Source: UBA5239 sp040394635 (GTDB lineage Bacteria; Verrucomicrobiota; Lentisphaeria; Victivallales; Victivallaceae). Taken from it: DNA of 64,000 nt. Both the position numbers and the translations under genes were made by a program. Shown piece after piece: positions 25,066 through 33,247 of the stretch. The stretch spans positions 97,466 through 161,465 of the forward strand of contig JBEBRW010000002.1 of the NCBI GenBank assembly GCA_040394635.1. The letters run 5' to 3'. How positions within the stretch are numbered: the stretch's first letter is position 1; each line of letters opens with the position of its first letter. The notes under the pieces are model-generated. The model was not told the DNA's origin, made no database searches, and saw only the letters and a program-made list of their open reading frames with translations.

Positions 25066-26421
25066 ATGAGCAGCATCAAATTCGGTATCGCCCGCCGCAA
25101 CATCAACCCGCAAGTGCCGATCGGCCTGGCCGGTTACTTCAACATCCGCATGTGGGAAAAAATCGCCGATGATCTCGAAGTGCGTGTATTGGCGCTTGAA
25201 CAGGACGGCGCCGCGGCGTTCCTCATTCAATACGACCTGGTGACCGTGTCTTACGATCTCTACCACGCAGTTATGGCTGCATTCAAAGACGCGGGACTCG
25301 ACCGCATCAACAAAAATAACCTGATCATGACCGCCACCCACAGCCATACCGCCCCTGAAGTGCGCGTCAGCCGCGGCGCTTCGCACCCCGATTATATTCC
25401 TGCTGTGGTGAAAGCGACGGTGGAGGCAATCAAAGAAGCCCTCGCCGGCATGGCCGAAGGCGAATTCGCCGGCGGCATCACCAGCGACGCCCGCTTCATT
25501 TTCAACCGCCGCTACTGGATGAAGGACGGCACCGTGGTGACCAATCCCGGCAAGCTGAACCCGGATATCCGCACCTCCGAAGGCGATATCGACCCCGAAA
25601 TACCGTTGCTCGCCATCCGTCAGAACGGCAAAATCAAGGTCCTGCTGGCCAACATCGTCAACCATACCGACACCATCGGCGGCAACGACGTCTCGGGCGA
25701 CTGGGCCGGGTTCACCGTCCGCACGCTGCAGGCCGAGCTTGGCGCTGGTTCTATCGTTTTCCCGCTGATCGGCTGCGCGGGCAATATCAACCATTTCGAC
25801 GTTTCCACCGATATGCCGCAGACCCAGTATTCCGAAGCCGAGCGCATCGGCAAGGGCTATGCCGAGAGCATTTCCAAGGCACTCCCCTCGCTGAAACCGT
25901 TTGCCGCCACGCTGAAGACCATGGCCAAAACCATCCAGGTCAGCCCGCGCCAGCTCACGCCGCAGGAAATCGCCGAAGCACAGGCCGTGATGGACAAATA
26001 CCCCGATCTCGAAGTCGTCGGCGTTTCCGGCGCGGACCTCACCTCGGAGGACCTGGCGAAAAAAACACCGTTCGCCTTGAAATATTTCGCTTATAACCTG
26101 CTGAACATGCAAGCCAATACCGAACCGCTGAGCTATCATCTCACCGGCATCAACCTCGGCGACGTGGTAATCGCTTCGCTGCCGAGCGAACCCTTTGTGG
26201 AAATCGGGCTGGCGCTGCGCAAGGAAATTTTCCATGACCGCCTGGCCTTCGTCGTTTCGCACAGCAACGGCAGCGGCAACGAAAAATGCGGCGGCGGCTA
26301 CATCCCGAACCCGTGGAATTACGGCCGCGGCGGTTACGAAACCACCCCGCGCTCAAATCCAGCGGAACCCATGGCCGCCGCGAAACTGCTGAACGCATGG
26401 CGGGAACTCGCCAAAGGCTGA
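25066..26421 (+). CDS. Neutral/alkaline ceramidase-like N-terminal domain protein
   Basis: A 451-residue protein starting at ATG 25066, 30 bases after the previous stop, with an AAGGA ribosome binding site. It begins with KFGIARRNINPQVPIGLAGY and has ATHSHTAPEVR at about 88-98 and an NHTDTIGGNDVSGDW stretch at about 203-217, the metal-centre features of the ceramidase-like family. The family includes true ceramidases and many bacterial proteins of sugar loci whose substrate is unknown. No signal peptide is seen, so it is probably cytoplasmic. It is convergent with the next gene after only 7 bases. Confidence 0.85.
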   Translation: MSSIKFGIARRNINPQVPIGLAGYFNIRMWEKIADDLEVRVLALEQDGAAAFLIQYDLVTVSYDLYHAVMAAFKDAGLDRINKNNLIMTATHSHTAPEVRVSRGASHPDYIPAVVKATVEAIKEALAGMAEGEFAGGITSDARFIFNRRYWMKDGTVVTNPGKLNPDIRTSEGDIDPEIPLLAIRQNGKIKVLLANIVNHTDTIGGNDVSGDWAGFTVRTLQAELGAGSIVFPLIGCAGNINHFDVSTDMPQTQYSEAERIGKGYAESISKALPSLKPFAATLKTMAKTIQVSPRQLTPQEIAEAQAVMDKYPDLEVVGVSGADLTSEDLAKKTPFALKYFAYNLLNMQANTEPLSYHLTGINLGDVVIASLPSEPFVEIGLALRKEIFHDRLAFVVSHSNGSGNEKCGGGYIPNPWNYGRGGYETTPRSNPAEPMAAAKLLNAWRELAKG

Positions 26422-26428
26422 GCAAACC

Positions 26429-27556
26429 TCACCGGATCATGATCTGGGAGGTGGAGGTCAGGTAGTCCCCGGACAAAACCTGCAGAAATGCGCCTTTCCA
26501 GTCCGCGGGCAGCTCCGCCTGCAGCAGATTGCCGTCGGCTTGCGCCGGAATGGTCAGCCATTCACGGTCGGGCCACTTGCCGCTGTCTGCCGTGAAACAG
26601 AGCACGGCACTGATGAATTTACCGCCTGTGACCCTGCCACTGAGTTTCGAACCGTTCAGCGTCGCATCGACGACCTTCAGGCGTTTTTTGCCGCCGGTCA
26701 GGTGTTCGCGGAAGAACGCGGCGATTTCTTTCGGTTCCTCGCCCACCGGGCCATGGCCATGCGGCCAGCGGATTTTCATACAGACATCCACCGGAGTTTT
26801 CACGGTAGCCACGGATTTCTGCCACGAACCGGTGTGGAACGCGCCGTCGTTGGTGCCGTTGAACCACAACACCGGCGCATTAATGCCGGTCAGGAAGTTC
26901 GCCGGGTCCCATTCGTCGCGCCACCAGTCGCGCTGTTCAGTCGTCATTTTTTCAAACTCATGCATCCAGGCGCTGTCCTCGGTCAGGTAGCCGCAGCCGT
27001 AAACCGGGCAGACCGCCTTGTAGCGCGGGTCCAGTCCGGACGAAATACAGGTCAAAACCGCGCCCCAGCTGATGCCGGTAATGCCGATGCGGTCCGTATC
27101 CACCTCCGGCAGACTGCGCAGGACGGTGTGGGCATTAATGACCGCCGCCACGGCGTGCGGAAACCATTGATCGCGTGGCGGCATCGCGGGCTGTTTATCG
27201 AAGGCTCCCCAGCCGGCGGGGCCAGAGAAACTGTGGCGCGGCCAATTGCGGTATTCATTGCGCACGTCATAAATCGCACCACAGTTATCCATGGCGATGG
27301 CGGCGAATCCGAGCTCGTTCCAGTAGTTCACCCAGTTCGGAAACGCGGTTCCGCCGCCGCCGTGGACCAGTACCACGCCCGGCACTTTGTGTTCCGCGGA
27401 GGCTCCTTCCGGCAGCCCGACCCAGGCGAAATTGCGCTTGCCATCCAGTCCGCTGTAGAAGATCGCCTTTTTGCCGAGTTCGCATAAACAGTGTTCATCC
27501 CAGACTTCAGGTGTCATTTCGAGGCATTCCGCCGCGATTTTCTGCAGAAATTTCAT
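26429..27556 (-). CDS. Alpha/beta-hydrolase (acetyl xylan esterase/dienelactone hydrolase-like)
   Basis: A 375-residue alpha/beta-hydrolase. The oxyanion-region stretch PGVVLVHGGGGTAFPNWVNY (about 59-78), the nucleophile elbow GISWG with Ser at about 165, an Asp in LWFNGTNDGAF and a His in RWPHGHG form a plausible catalytic triad. The last third (about 290-375) is beta-rich and unassigned. No clear signal peptide. It is expected to remove an acyl group from a carbohydrate or another small ester. Ribosome binding site AAGGAGG lies just upstream (plus-strand complement at about 27561). Confidence 0.85.
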   Translation of the reverse strand: MKFLQKIAAECLEMTPEVWDEHCLCELGKKAIFYSGLDGKRNFAWVGLPEGASAEHKVPGVVLVHGGGGTAFPNWVNYWNELGFAAIAMDNCGAIYDVRNEYRNWPRHSFSGPAGWGAFDKQPAMPPRDQWFPHAVAAVINAHTVLRSLPEVDTDRIGITGISWGAVLTCISSGLDPRYKAVCPVYGCGYLTEDSAWMHEFEKMTTEQRDWWRDEWDPANFLTGINAPVLWFNGTNDGAFHTGSWQKSVATVKTPVDVCMKIRWPHGHGPVGEEPKEIAAFFREHLTGGKKRLKVVDATLNGSKLSGRVTGGKFISAVLCFTADSGKWPDREWLTIPAQADGNLLQAELPADWKGAFLQVLSGDYLTSTSQIMIR

Positions 27557-27652
27557 GGTTTATCCTCCTTGGAAGGGTCAATATAACCGCCGCGCCGGGC
27601 CGAATCAAGTTTCCGTATGGAAATAAAGTCGAAACAAATGCCGGAAAATACA

Positions 27653-27680
27653 TTGAAATTTGCCCGAAATGCGGTAAATT
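27653..27680 (+). promoter_or_regulatory. Putative promoter of the pyr operon
   Basis: TTGAAA (27653-27658) and TAAATT (27675-27680) with 16 bases between, about 30 bases before pyrR. I see no clear attenuator hairpin in the leader, although pyrR is the first gene, so regulation at the RNA level is not supported by the sequence here. Confidence 0.5.
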
Positions 27681-27708
27681 CCCTATTAAAACCAAATGAG
27701 ATGGATTT

Positions 27709-28281
27709 ATGCCGCAAAAGAAACTGATTTTCGACAAGACTCAGGTGGAGGAAGCCATTGACCGGATTGCCGACGACATCATCGCAGAATTCAAAGTGAC
27801 TTCGGAAAACAGCAATCCCATCGCTCTCCTGGGCATCCAGAAACAAGGGGTGCCATTCGCCCGGCGGCTCAGCGCCGCGATCAAACGCAAAACATCCTGC
27901 CAGCCGCTCGAAGGTATCCTCGATATTTCGATGTACCGCGACGACTACGGGATGCGCAAGAAACTCCCGGTCATCCTGGAAACCATCATCCCGTTCACGG
28001 TCGACGACTGCAATGTCATCATCGCCGACGATGTGCTGGCTTCGGGACGGACGATCCGGGCCGCGCTCGACGCACTCACCGACTACGGACGCCCGCGGAT
28101 CATCCGCCTGGCCGTCATGTACGACCGCTGCTGCAACGAGTATCCGATCCGGGCCGACTACGCGGGCTGGAGTCAGAAAACCGCGGCCAACAAAAAAATC
28201 GTAGTGGAATTTGAAGAAACCGACGGCAACGACGGCGTTTATGAAAAGCCCTGGAACAAAGGCGGAGAGTTTAAAGCATGA
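27709..28281 (+). CDS. pyrR: Bifunctional pyr operon regulator/uracil phosphoribosyltransferase
   Basis: A 190-residue protein of the phosphoribosyltransferase fold with the PRPP-binding motif VIIADDVLASGRTIRAA at about 103-119 and LLGIQKQGVPFARRL near the N-terminus. This fits PyrR; a hypoxanthine-type transferase is less likely because of the neighbours. PyrR binds UMP and, in many bacteria, the pyr mRNA leader; it also makes UMP from uracil. It overlaps pyrB by 4 bases. Confidence 0.92.
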   Translation: MPQKKLIFDKTQVEEAIDRIADDIIAEFKVTSENSNPIALLGIQKQGVPFARRLSAAIKRKTSCQPLEGILDISMYRDDYGMRKKLPVILETIIPFTVDDCNVIIADDVLASGRTIRAALDALTDYGRPRIIRLAVMYDRCCNEYPIRADYAGWSQKTAANKKIVVEFEETDGNDGVYEKPWNKGGEFKA

Positions 28282-29219
28282 GCAGCACCAAAATACAGAA
28301 CTTCTGGACCCGCAAAGATTTACTGGAAATCTACGACCTGACCCCCGAAGAAATTACCCTGATCCTCGACACCACTGAAGAATTCAAAAAAGTCTGTCAG
28401 CGCAATGTGAAAAAGGTCCCGGCCCTGCGCGGCAAAACCGTGGTGAACTTCTTCGTGGAGCCCAGCACCCGCACCCGCGTGTCGTTTGAACTGGCCGAGC
28501 AGCGCCTCAGCGCCGACATCATCAACATGTCCGGCAGCACCAGCAGCCTGACCAAGGGCGAAACGCTGCTCGACACGGTCAAGAATATCGAAGCGCTCCA
28601 GGCCGACATCATCGTCATGCGCCACTCTGCGCCCGGCGCCCACGCGTTCATCGCCCGCCATATCAAGTGCGGCGTGGTCAATGCCGGCGACGGCGCCCAC
28701 GGGCACCCGACCCAGGCGCTCCTCGACGTCTTCACCATCCGCGAGAAATTCGGCTCGCTGAAGGGCCTGAATGTATCGATCATCGGCGACATCCTTCACA
28801 GCCGGGTGGCCCGCAGCAACATGTGGGCGCTCCTCAAGCTCGGGGCAAATGTCACCTTTGCCGGGCCCGCCACGCTCTGTCCGCGCGAATTCGAGGAAGT
28901 CGGCGTCCGCGTGTGCCACAATTTGAAGGACGCGCTGATCGACGCCGACGTGGTCAATCTGCTGCGAATCCAGCACGAGCGCCAGCACGGCGGCTTCTTC
29001 CCGAGCACCGGCGAATACAGCCAGTTCTTCGGCCTCAACAAGGATTCGATGAAGTGGCTGAAGCCGCATGCCATGGTCATGCACCCCGGCCCGATCAACC
29101 GCGACGTGGAACTCTCCTCCGACATCGCCGACGGCGATCGCTCGGTCATCCTCGAACAAGTTACCAACGGAATGGCGGTACGCATGGCAGTGCTGTTCCT
29201 CACCGCAGGAGTTTTGTAA
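28278..29219 (+). CDS. pyrB: Aspartate carbamoyltransferase catalytic chain
   Basis: A 313-residue enzyme that forms carbamoyl-aspartate. The carbamoyl-phosphate-binding motif EPSTRTRVSFE at about 61-71, the mobile-loop region SLTKGETLLD at about 93-102, HSAPGAHAFIARH at about 115-127 and HPTQALLD at about 143-150 are present. No regulatory subunit gene (pyrI) is nearby. It starts inside the pyrR stop (ATGA) and ends 2 bases before pyrC. Confidence 0.97.
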   Translation: MSSTKIQNFWTRKDLLEIYDLTPEEITLILDTTEEFKKVCQRNVKKVPALRGKTVVNFFVEPSTRTRVSFELAEQRLSADIINMSGSTSSLTKGETLLDTVKNIEALQADIIVMRHSAPGAHAFIARHIKCGVVNAGDGAHGHPTQALLDVFTIREKFGSLKGLNVSIIGDILHSRVARSNMWALLKLGANVTFAGPATLCPREFEEVGVRVCHNLKDALIDADVVNLLRIQHERQHGGFFPSTGEYSQFFGLNKDSMKWLKPHAMVMHPGPINRDVELSSDIADGDRSVILEQVTNGMAVRMAVLFLTAGVL

Positions 29220-29221
29220 TA

Positions 29222-30508
29222 ATGAATACCAAGAGTCTTTATGTTTTGTGCGGCGCCCGGGTGGTCGATCCCTCGCAGGGCATTGATCAGGTGATGGATA
29301 TCGGCGTGGCCAACGGCATCATCGTCGACCCCAAGGATCTCACCAATCCCGAAAAAATCGACCTCTCCGGCAAGGTTATCGCCCCCGGCTTCACCGACGT
29401 CCACGTGCATCTCCGCCAGCCCGGCAACAACGGCGCGGAAACCATCGCCACCGGCACCATGGCCGCCGCCGCGGGCGGCTTCACCGGCATCCTCGCCATG
29501 CCCAACACCAAACCGTGCTGCGACACCGCCGGCACCATCGAAATCATCAAGCGCGAAAGCGCCCGCCATGCCAAGGTCCGCGTCTACACCTGCGGCTGCC
29601 TCAGCAAAAACATGGAAGGCAAGGAAATGGCCCCCATCGGCGGACTGAAAAACGCCGGGGTCGTCGCCCTCTCCGATGACGGCAAGTGCATCCAGGACAA
29701 CAATTTAATGCGCCATGTAGTGGATTACGCCAAATCCTTCAATCTGCCGATTCTCGATCACTGCGAGGAAGAATCGCTGATGGGCGAAGGCGTGATGCAC
29801 GAGGGCAAGTGGTCCGTGCTGCTCGGCATGCAGGGCATCCCCTGTGCCGCCGAGGATATCATGGTCCAGCGCAATATCATCCTCGCTAAAATGATCGACT
29901 GGAAAATCCACATTCAGCATGTGAGCTCCCGCGAGAGCGTCGACATGATCCGCCGCGCCCGCGCCCGCGGCATCCGCATCTCCGCCGAAGTCACTCCGCA
30001 CCATATTTCGCTGACCGACGAGAACATCAAGAAGTTCGATACCAACTACAAGATGAACCCGCCCCTGCGTTCCGAAGAGGACCGCCAGGCGGTGATCGAG
30101 GGTTTGCGCGACGGTACGATCAGCATCATCGCCACCGACCACGCCCCGCATACCCGTACTCATAAGGAAGTGGAGTTCGACATCGCACCCTTCGGCATCA
30201 TCGGCCTCGAAACCGCGATTCCGATCTGCCTGACGGAGCTCTACCACACCGGTATCCTGTCGCTCTCCGAGCTGGTGGCCAAGTTCACCACCGGCCCGGC
30301 CGAATTGCTCGGGCTGGAGATCGGCACGCTCAAACCGGGCGCTCGTGCCGACATCACGATCATCGATCCCGATCTGGAATTTACCTACGATGTGAATGAA
30401 TCGTACTCCAAATCGCGCAATACGCCGTTTCACGGCATGAAGTTCAAGGGGCGCGCCATCGCCACCGTAGTCAACGGCAACTTCATTTACGGTGCCAAGG
30501 AATTATGA
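29222..30508 (+). CDS. pyrC: Dihydroorotase
   Basis: A 428-residue class I dihydroorotase. Metal ligands in DVHVHLRQPG at about 59-68, LDHCEEESL at about 179, IHIQHVSSRE at about 230 and the catalytic IIATDHAPH at about 302-310 are all present. It starts at the ATG 2 bases after pyrB; the frame is open far upstream, but that is a shadow of pyrB. It is followed by the M20 gene with a 4-base overlap. Confidence 0.96.
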   Translation: MNTKSLYVLCGARVVDPSQGIDQVMDIGVANGIIVDPKDLTNPEKIDLSGKVIAPGFTDVHVHLRQPGNNGAETIATGTMAAAAGGFTGILAMPNTKPCCDTAGTIEIIKRESARHAKVRVYTCGCLSKNMEGKEMAPIGGLKNAGVVALSDDGKCIQDNNLMRHVVDYAKSFNLPILDHCEEESLMGEGVMHEGKWSVLLGMQGIPCAAEDIMVQRNIILAKMIDWKIHIQHVSSRESVDMIRRARARGIRISAEVTPHHISLTDENIKKFDTNYKMNPPLRSEEDRQAVIEGLRDGTISIIATDHAPHTRTHKEVEFDIAPFGIIGLETAIPICLTELYHTGILSLSELVAKFTTGPAELLGLEIGTLKPGARADITIIDPDLEFTYDVNESYSKSRNTPFHGMKFKGRAIATVVNGNFIYGAKEL

Positions 30509-31665
30509 AAAACAAGATCGAGAAGCTGGTCGATTCGATTCTGCCCGATATCGTCGCCATCCGCCGCGAAATCCACCGCCGTCCCGAGCTGGCCGGCGAG
30601 GAAGTCGGCACCGCCGCGCTGATCCGTGAAAAACTGGCCTGCACCGACATCAAGCTCCAGATTCCCTATCTGCAGACCGATGTCGTCGGCATGCTGCACG
30701 GCAAAGGCGAAGGCCCGAACGTGACGCTGCGCGCCGATATCGACGCCCTCCCCCTCGACGAATTGTCCGATCTCGATTATGTCTCCGAATACCCCGGCAA
30801 AATGCACGCCTGCGGCCACGACGGCCACACCGCTGTGCTGATCGGCGCCGCGCTGGTGCTGAACCAGCTGCGCCATGAATTCAACGGTTCGATTCGTTTC
30901 GTTTTCCAGCCCGGCGAGGAAGTCGTGGCGCTCGGTCATAAACTGGTCGATGCCGGTGCGCTGGACAACCCGGTGCCGAAAGCGGTTTTCGCGCTGCACG
31001 CCTGGCCCGGCGTCAAATCCGGCCTGATCATGTCGCGCCCCGGCCCGGCCATGGCCTCCGCCGGATTTTTCAAAGCAGTAATCACCGGCCGCGGCGCTCA
31101 CGGCAGTGCTCCGCAAAACTCGATCGACCCCATCGTGGTCGGCAGCCATGTCGTGACCGGCCTGCAGACCATTGTCGCGCGCAACCTCAATCCGCAGGAC
31201 GCGGCGGTGGTCTCCGTCTGCCGCTTCTCCTCCGGGCAGAACGGCAATGTGATCCCGGAAAGCGCGATCCTCGAGGGTACCATCCGTTCCCTTAATCCCA
31301 CGGTCGGCGAGCAGCTGAAAATGCTCCTGACGCAGTACATCGAAGGCGTCTGCGCGACCTTCGGCGCCAAATGTGATCTGGAGCTGAATGTCCCCTATGA
31401 TGTACTGATCAACACCCCCGAATACGTCGAGCTGGTCAAAGAAACCGCGCTCGAATGCACCGGCGCTTACGAAGAACTGGCAAGGCCGTCAATGGGCGGC
31501 GAGGATTTCTGCTTCTACCTGCAGAAAGCTCCCGGCGCGTTCTTCCGCCTCGGCAACGGCGAAGACAGTCCGGGCACCCACAACCCGCACTTCAACTTCA
31601 GCGACGATGCCATCCGCAACGGCATCCTGATGATGGTAAACCTCGCCCTGAAAACCCTCAAGTAA
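30505..31665 (+). CDS. M20-family amidohydrolase
   Basis: A 386-residue zinc amidohydrolase of the M20 family that removes N-acyl groups from amino acids or related compounds (hippurate, N-acetylamino acids, or carbamoyl amino acids). Landmarks: EIHRRPELAGEE at about 22-33, CGHDGHTA at about 103-110, QPGEE at about 137-141 and MGGEDFCFYLQ at about 331-341. It has no signal peptide. It is the last gene of pyrR-pyrB-pyrC-M20 and overlaps pyrC by 4 bases, so it is translated with pyrimidine enzymes. Confidence 0.93.
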   Translation: MKNKIEKLVDSILPDIVAIRREIHRRPELAGEEVGTAALIREKLACTDIKLQIPYLQTDVVGMLHGKGEGPNVTLRADIDALPLDELSDLDYVSEYPGKMHACGHDGHTAVLIGAALVLNQLRHEFNGSIRFVFQPGEEVVALGHKLVDAGALDNPVPKAVFALHAWPGVKSGLIMSRPGPAMASAGFFKAVITGRGAHGSAPQNSIDPIVVGSHVVTGLQTIVARNLNPQDAAVVSVCRFSSGQNGNVIPESAILEGTIRSLNPTVGEQLKMLLTQYIEGVCATFGAKCDLELNVPYDVLINTPEYVELVKETALECTGAYEELARPSMGGEDFCFYLQKAPGAFFRLGNGEDSPGTHNPHFNFSDDAIRNGILMMVNLALKTLK

Positions 31666-31860
31666 GCGTATTTATCCGACCAGTCGAAAGCCAAGGTGGG
31701 GCTGCCTCTCCGTAGGCAGCCGTTCTCCTCGGTCCGAATATCCTGTTGCCTTCGGGTAACCCGGTAAATCATGCGAAGTGAACGGCGGTCTGGGACAGAC
31801 CGCCCTACCTCGATTTTCACCAAACCGATAGCGAATGACGTGTCCGACTAGTCCGACTCC
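31666..31860. repeat. Intergenic hairpin cluster between convergent genes
   Basis: This 195-base region between the convergent M20 and RluA genes holds hairpins: GGCTGCCT (31700-31707) with AGGCAGCC (31714-31721); a GTTGCC-TTCG-GGTAAC tetraloop at about 31745-31760; and GGCGGTCTG-GGA-CAGACCGCC at 31784-31804, a 9-base-pair stem with a 3-base loop. TCCGAC words flank both ends. No ORF is supported. Confidence 0.7.
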
Positions 31861-32787
31861 CTACCTTAAGATGAAGTCATCCGGCAACGGCGACTCGAGG
31901 GTTATTCTTTGCCCGGTGGCGGGATGGTCGAACGTCAACCCCGAGGCATGGAGCGCCTGGCGCGGCATCCGCAACTTCCGCTGATCTTCTTCGGTCAAGG
32001 TATCGTCGCAGAAACGCAGGTAACAGGTGTCATCCGGGCCGTAAATCTTGTCGCCCGCCATCGGATACCCCAACGAACACAGCGTGGCCCGGATCTGGTG
32101 CAGCCGCCCGGTGCCCGGACGTACTTCCAGCAGCGTGAGGCCATCCGCGGATTTCACCGGGGTAAAACTGGTGACGGCATATTCGGATTCGCCCTCGGGG
32201 CGCGAATGGGTGAAGCGCCGTTTTTTGCGAATCACCGAGTCCGGGTCATTGCTCAGATAGCCCTCGGCAGTGAATGCTTCTTTGATCTCGCCGAACACCA
32301 GCGCATGATAGGTCTTCTCCATGCGGTCGTCCTGCAGCTGGGCGCTCAGGGCCGCGGCGGCATCGGAGGTTCTGGCGGCAATCAGCAGCCCGGAGGTCTC
32401 GCGGTCAAGGCGGTTGATGATCGAGACTTGACCGTATTTTTGCGAAAGATCGTACCAGAGTGTGTTGCGAAAAAATGCCCCGGCGGGGTGGCACGGCAGT
32501 TTGCCGCCTTTGTCCACGACCAGCAATTCGCGGTCCTCGTAGATGATTTTGTAGTCAAAAACCACCGGCGGCTCGGTGTTTTCCGGAAAGAACTCAATCG
32601 TTTCGCCGCTGTGCAGCTGCCGGGAGGCGCGCGTCTGGTGACCATTGATCCGGATGCGCCCGGCCCTGATCTCCTCCTGCCACTGGTTGCGCGAGAGATA
32701 AGAAAAACGGCCGCTCAACCATAAGTCGAGCCGCCGTCCTTCGTCTTCACTGCCGATTACACTGCGGATGACCCGTTCAGTATCCAT
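31861..32787 (-). CDS. RluA-family 23S/tRNA pseudouridine synthase
   Basis: A 308-residue protein. An S4-like RNA-binding region at about 20-60 (NQWQEEIRAGRIRING) is followed by the catalytic pseudouridine-synthase domain with INRLDRETSGLLI (catalytic Asp near 130) and the later LLEVRPGTGRLHQIRATL motif. The target base cannot be told among RluA, RluC and RluD types. It overlaps the neighbouring N-acetyltransferase gene by 11 bases on the same strand, so it is in one minus-strand transcript with accA and the L,D-transpeptidase. Confidence 0.92.
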   Translation of the reverse strand: MDTERVIRSVIGSEDEGRRLDLWLSGRFSYLSRNQWQEEIRAGRIRINGHQTRASRQLHSGETIEFFPENTEPPVVFDYKIIYEDRELLVVDKGGKLPCHPAGAFFRNTLWYDLSQKYGQVSIINRLDRETSGLLIAARTSDAAAALSAQLQDDRMEKTYHALVFGEIKEAFTAEGYLSNDPDSVIRKKRRFTHSRPEGESEYAVTSFTPVKSADGLTLLEVRPGTGRLHQIRATLCSLGYPMAGDKIYGPDDTCYLRFCDDTLTEEDQRKLRMPRQALHASGLTFDHPATGQRITLESPLPDDFILR

Positions 32788-33247
32788 AGGAAATCAGCAA
32801 TGCAATCTCGTCGCAGCAATCTTTTTTCGGGCAATTGGCGCAGTCGCTCCAGATTTTTTCGGGAAACAATTCCTTGTCCACCACTTTGAAGCCGAGCTTC
32901 TGGAAAAAATCCGGGCGCAGCGTCAGCGCAAACAGCCGGAATTGCTCACGGTTGTTTTTCAGCCGTTCGATAATGAATTCCACCATCAGCCTGCCGAGCC
33001 CGCGCCCGATCAGGTCCTTTTCCACCGCCAGCGAGCGGATTTCCAGCAGATTGTTGCCGAAGTCGCGGGCGGCGCAGCAGCCTTTGACCACGCCGTCGAT
33101 TTCGGCCACGACGAAGTTTCTGCTGTAGAAGCGGATATCATCCTCGGTCCGCGGCAGCACGATCTGCTGCTCGGCGTAACCGTCCAGAATTTGTTTGATC
33201 GCCGGAGCGTCAGCCGGGGTCGCCGGCCGGACTGTCGCTGTGCTCAT
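32777..33247 (-). CDS. argA: Short-form N-acetylglutamate synthase (GNAT)
   Basis: A 156-residue GNAT acetyltransferase. The acetyl-CoA motif LIGRGLGRLMVEF lies at about 90-102, and the C-terminal EKIWSDCANCPKKDCCDEIA is the cysteine-containing signature of short N-acetylglutamate synthases. It would make the substrate of ArgB (gene at 20282). The start ATG at 33247 overlaps the accA stop as ATGA; the frame is open about 270 bases further upstream, but this is a shadow of accA. Arginine-pathway role is inference from the signature; other GNAT substrates are possible. Confidence 0.88.
   Translation of the reverse strand: MSTATVRPATPADAPAIKQILDGYAEQQIVLPRTEDDIRFYSRNFVVAEIDGVVKGCCAARDFGNNLLEIRSLAVEKDLIGRGLGRLMVEFIIERLKNNREQFRLFALTLRPDFFQKLGFKVVDKELFPEKIWSDCANCPKKDCCDEIALLISYGY

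Noticed and set aside
24937..26262. A 441-residue minus-strand open frame opposite the ceramidase-like gene
   Set aside because: Antisense of a gene with family motifs; no independent start signals.
28667..29221. 5' extension of the pyrC frame into pyrB
   Set aside because: The translated extension is Arg/Pro-rich shadow sequence; the ATG at 29222 begins the conserved dihydroorotase.
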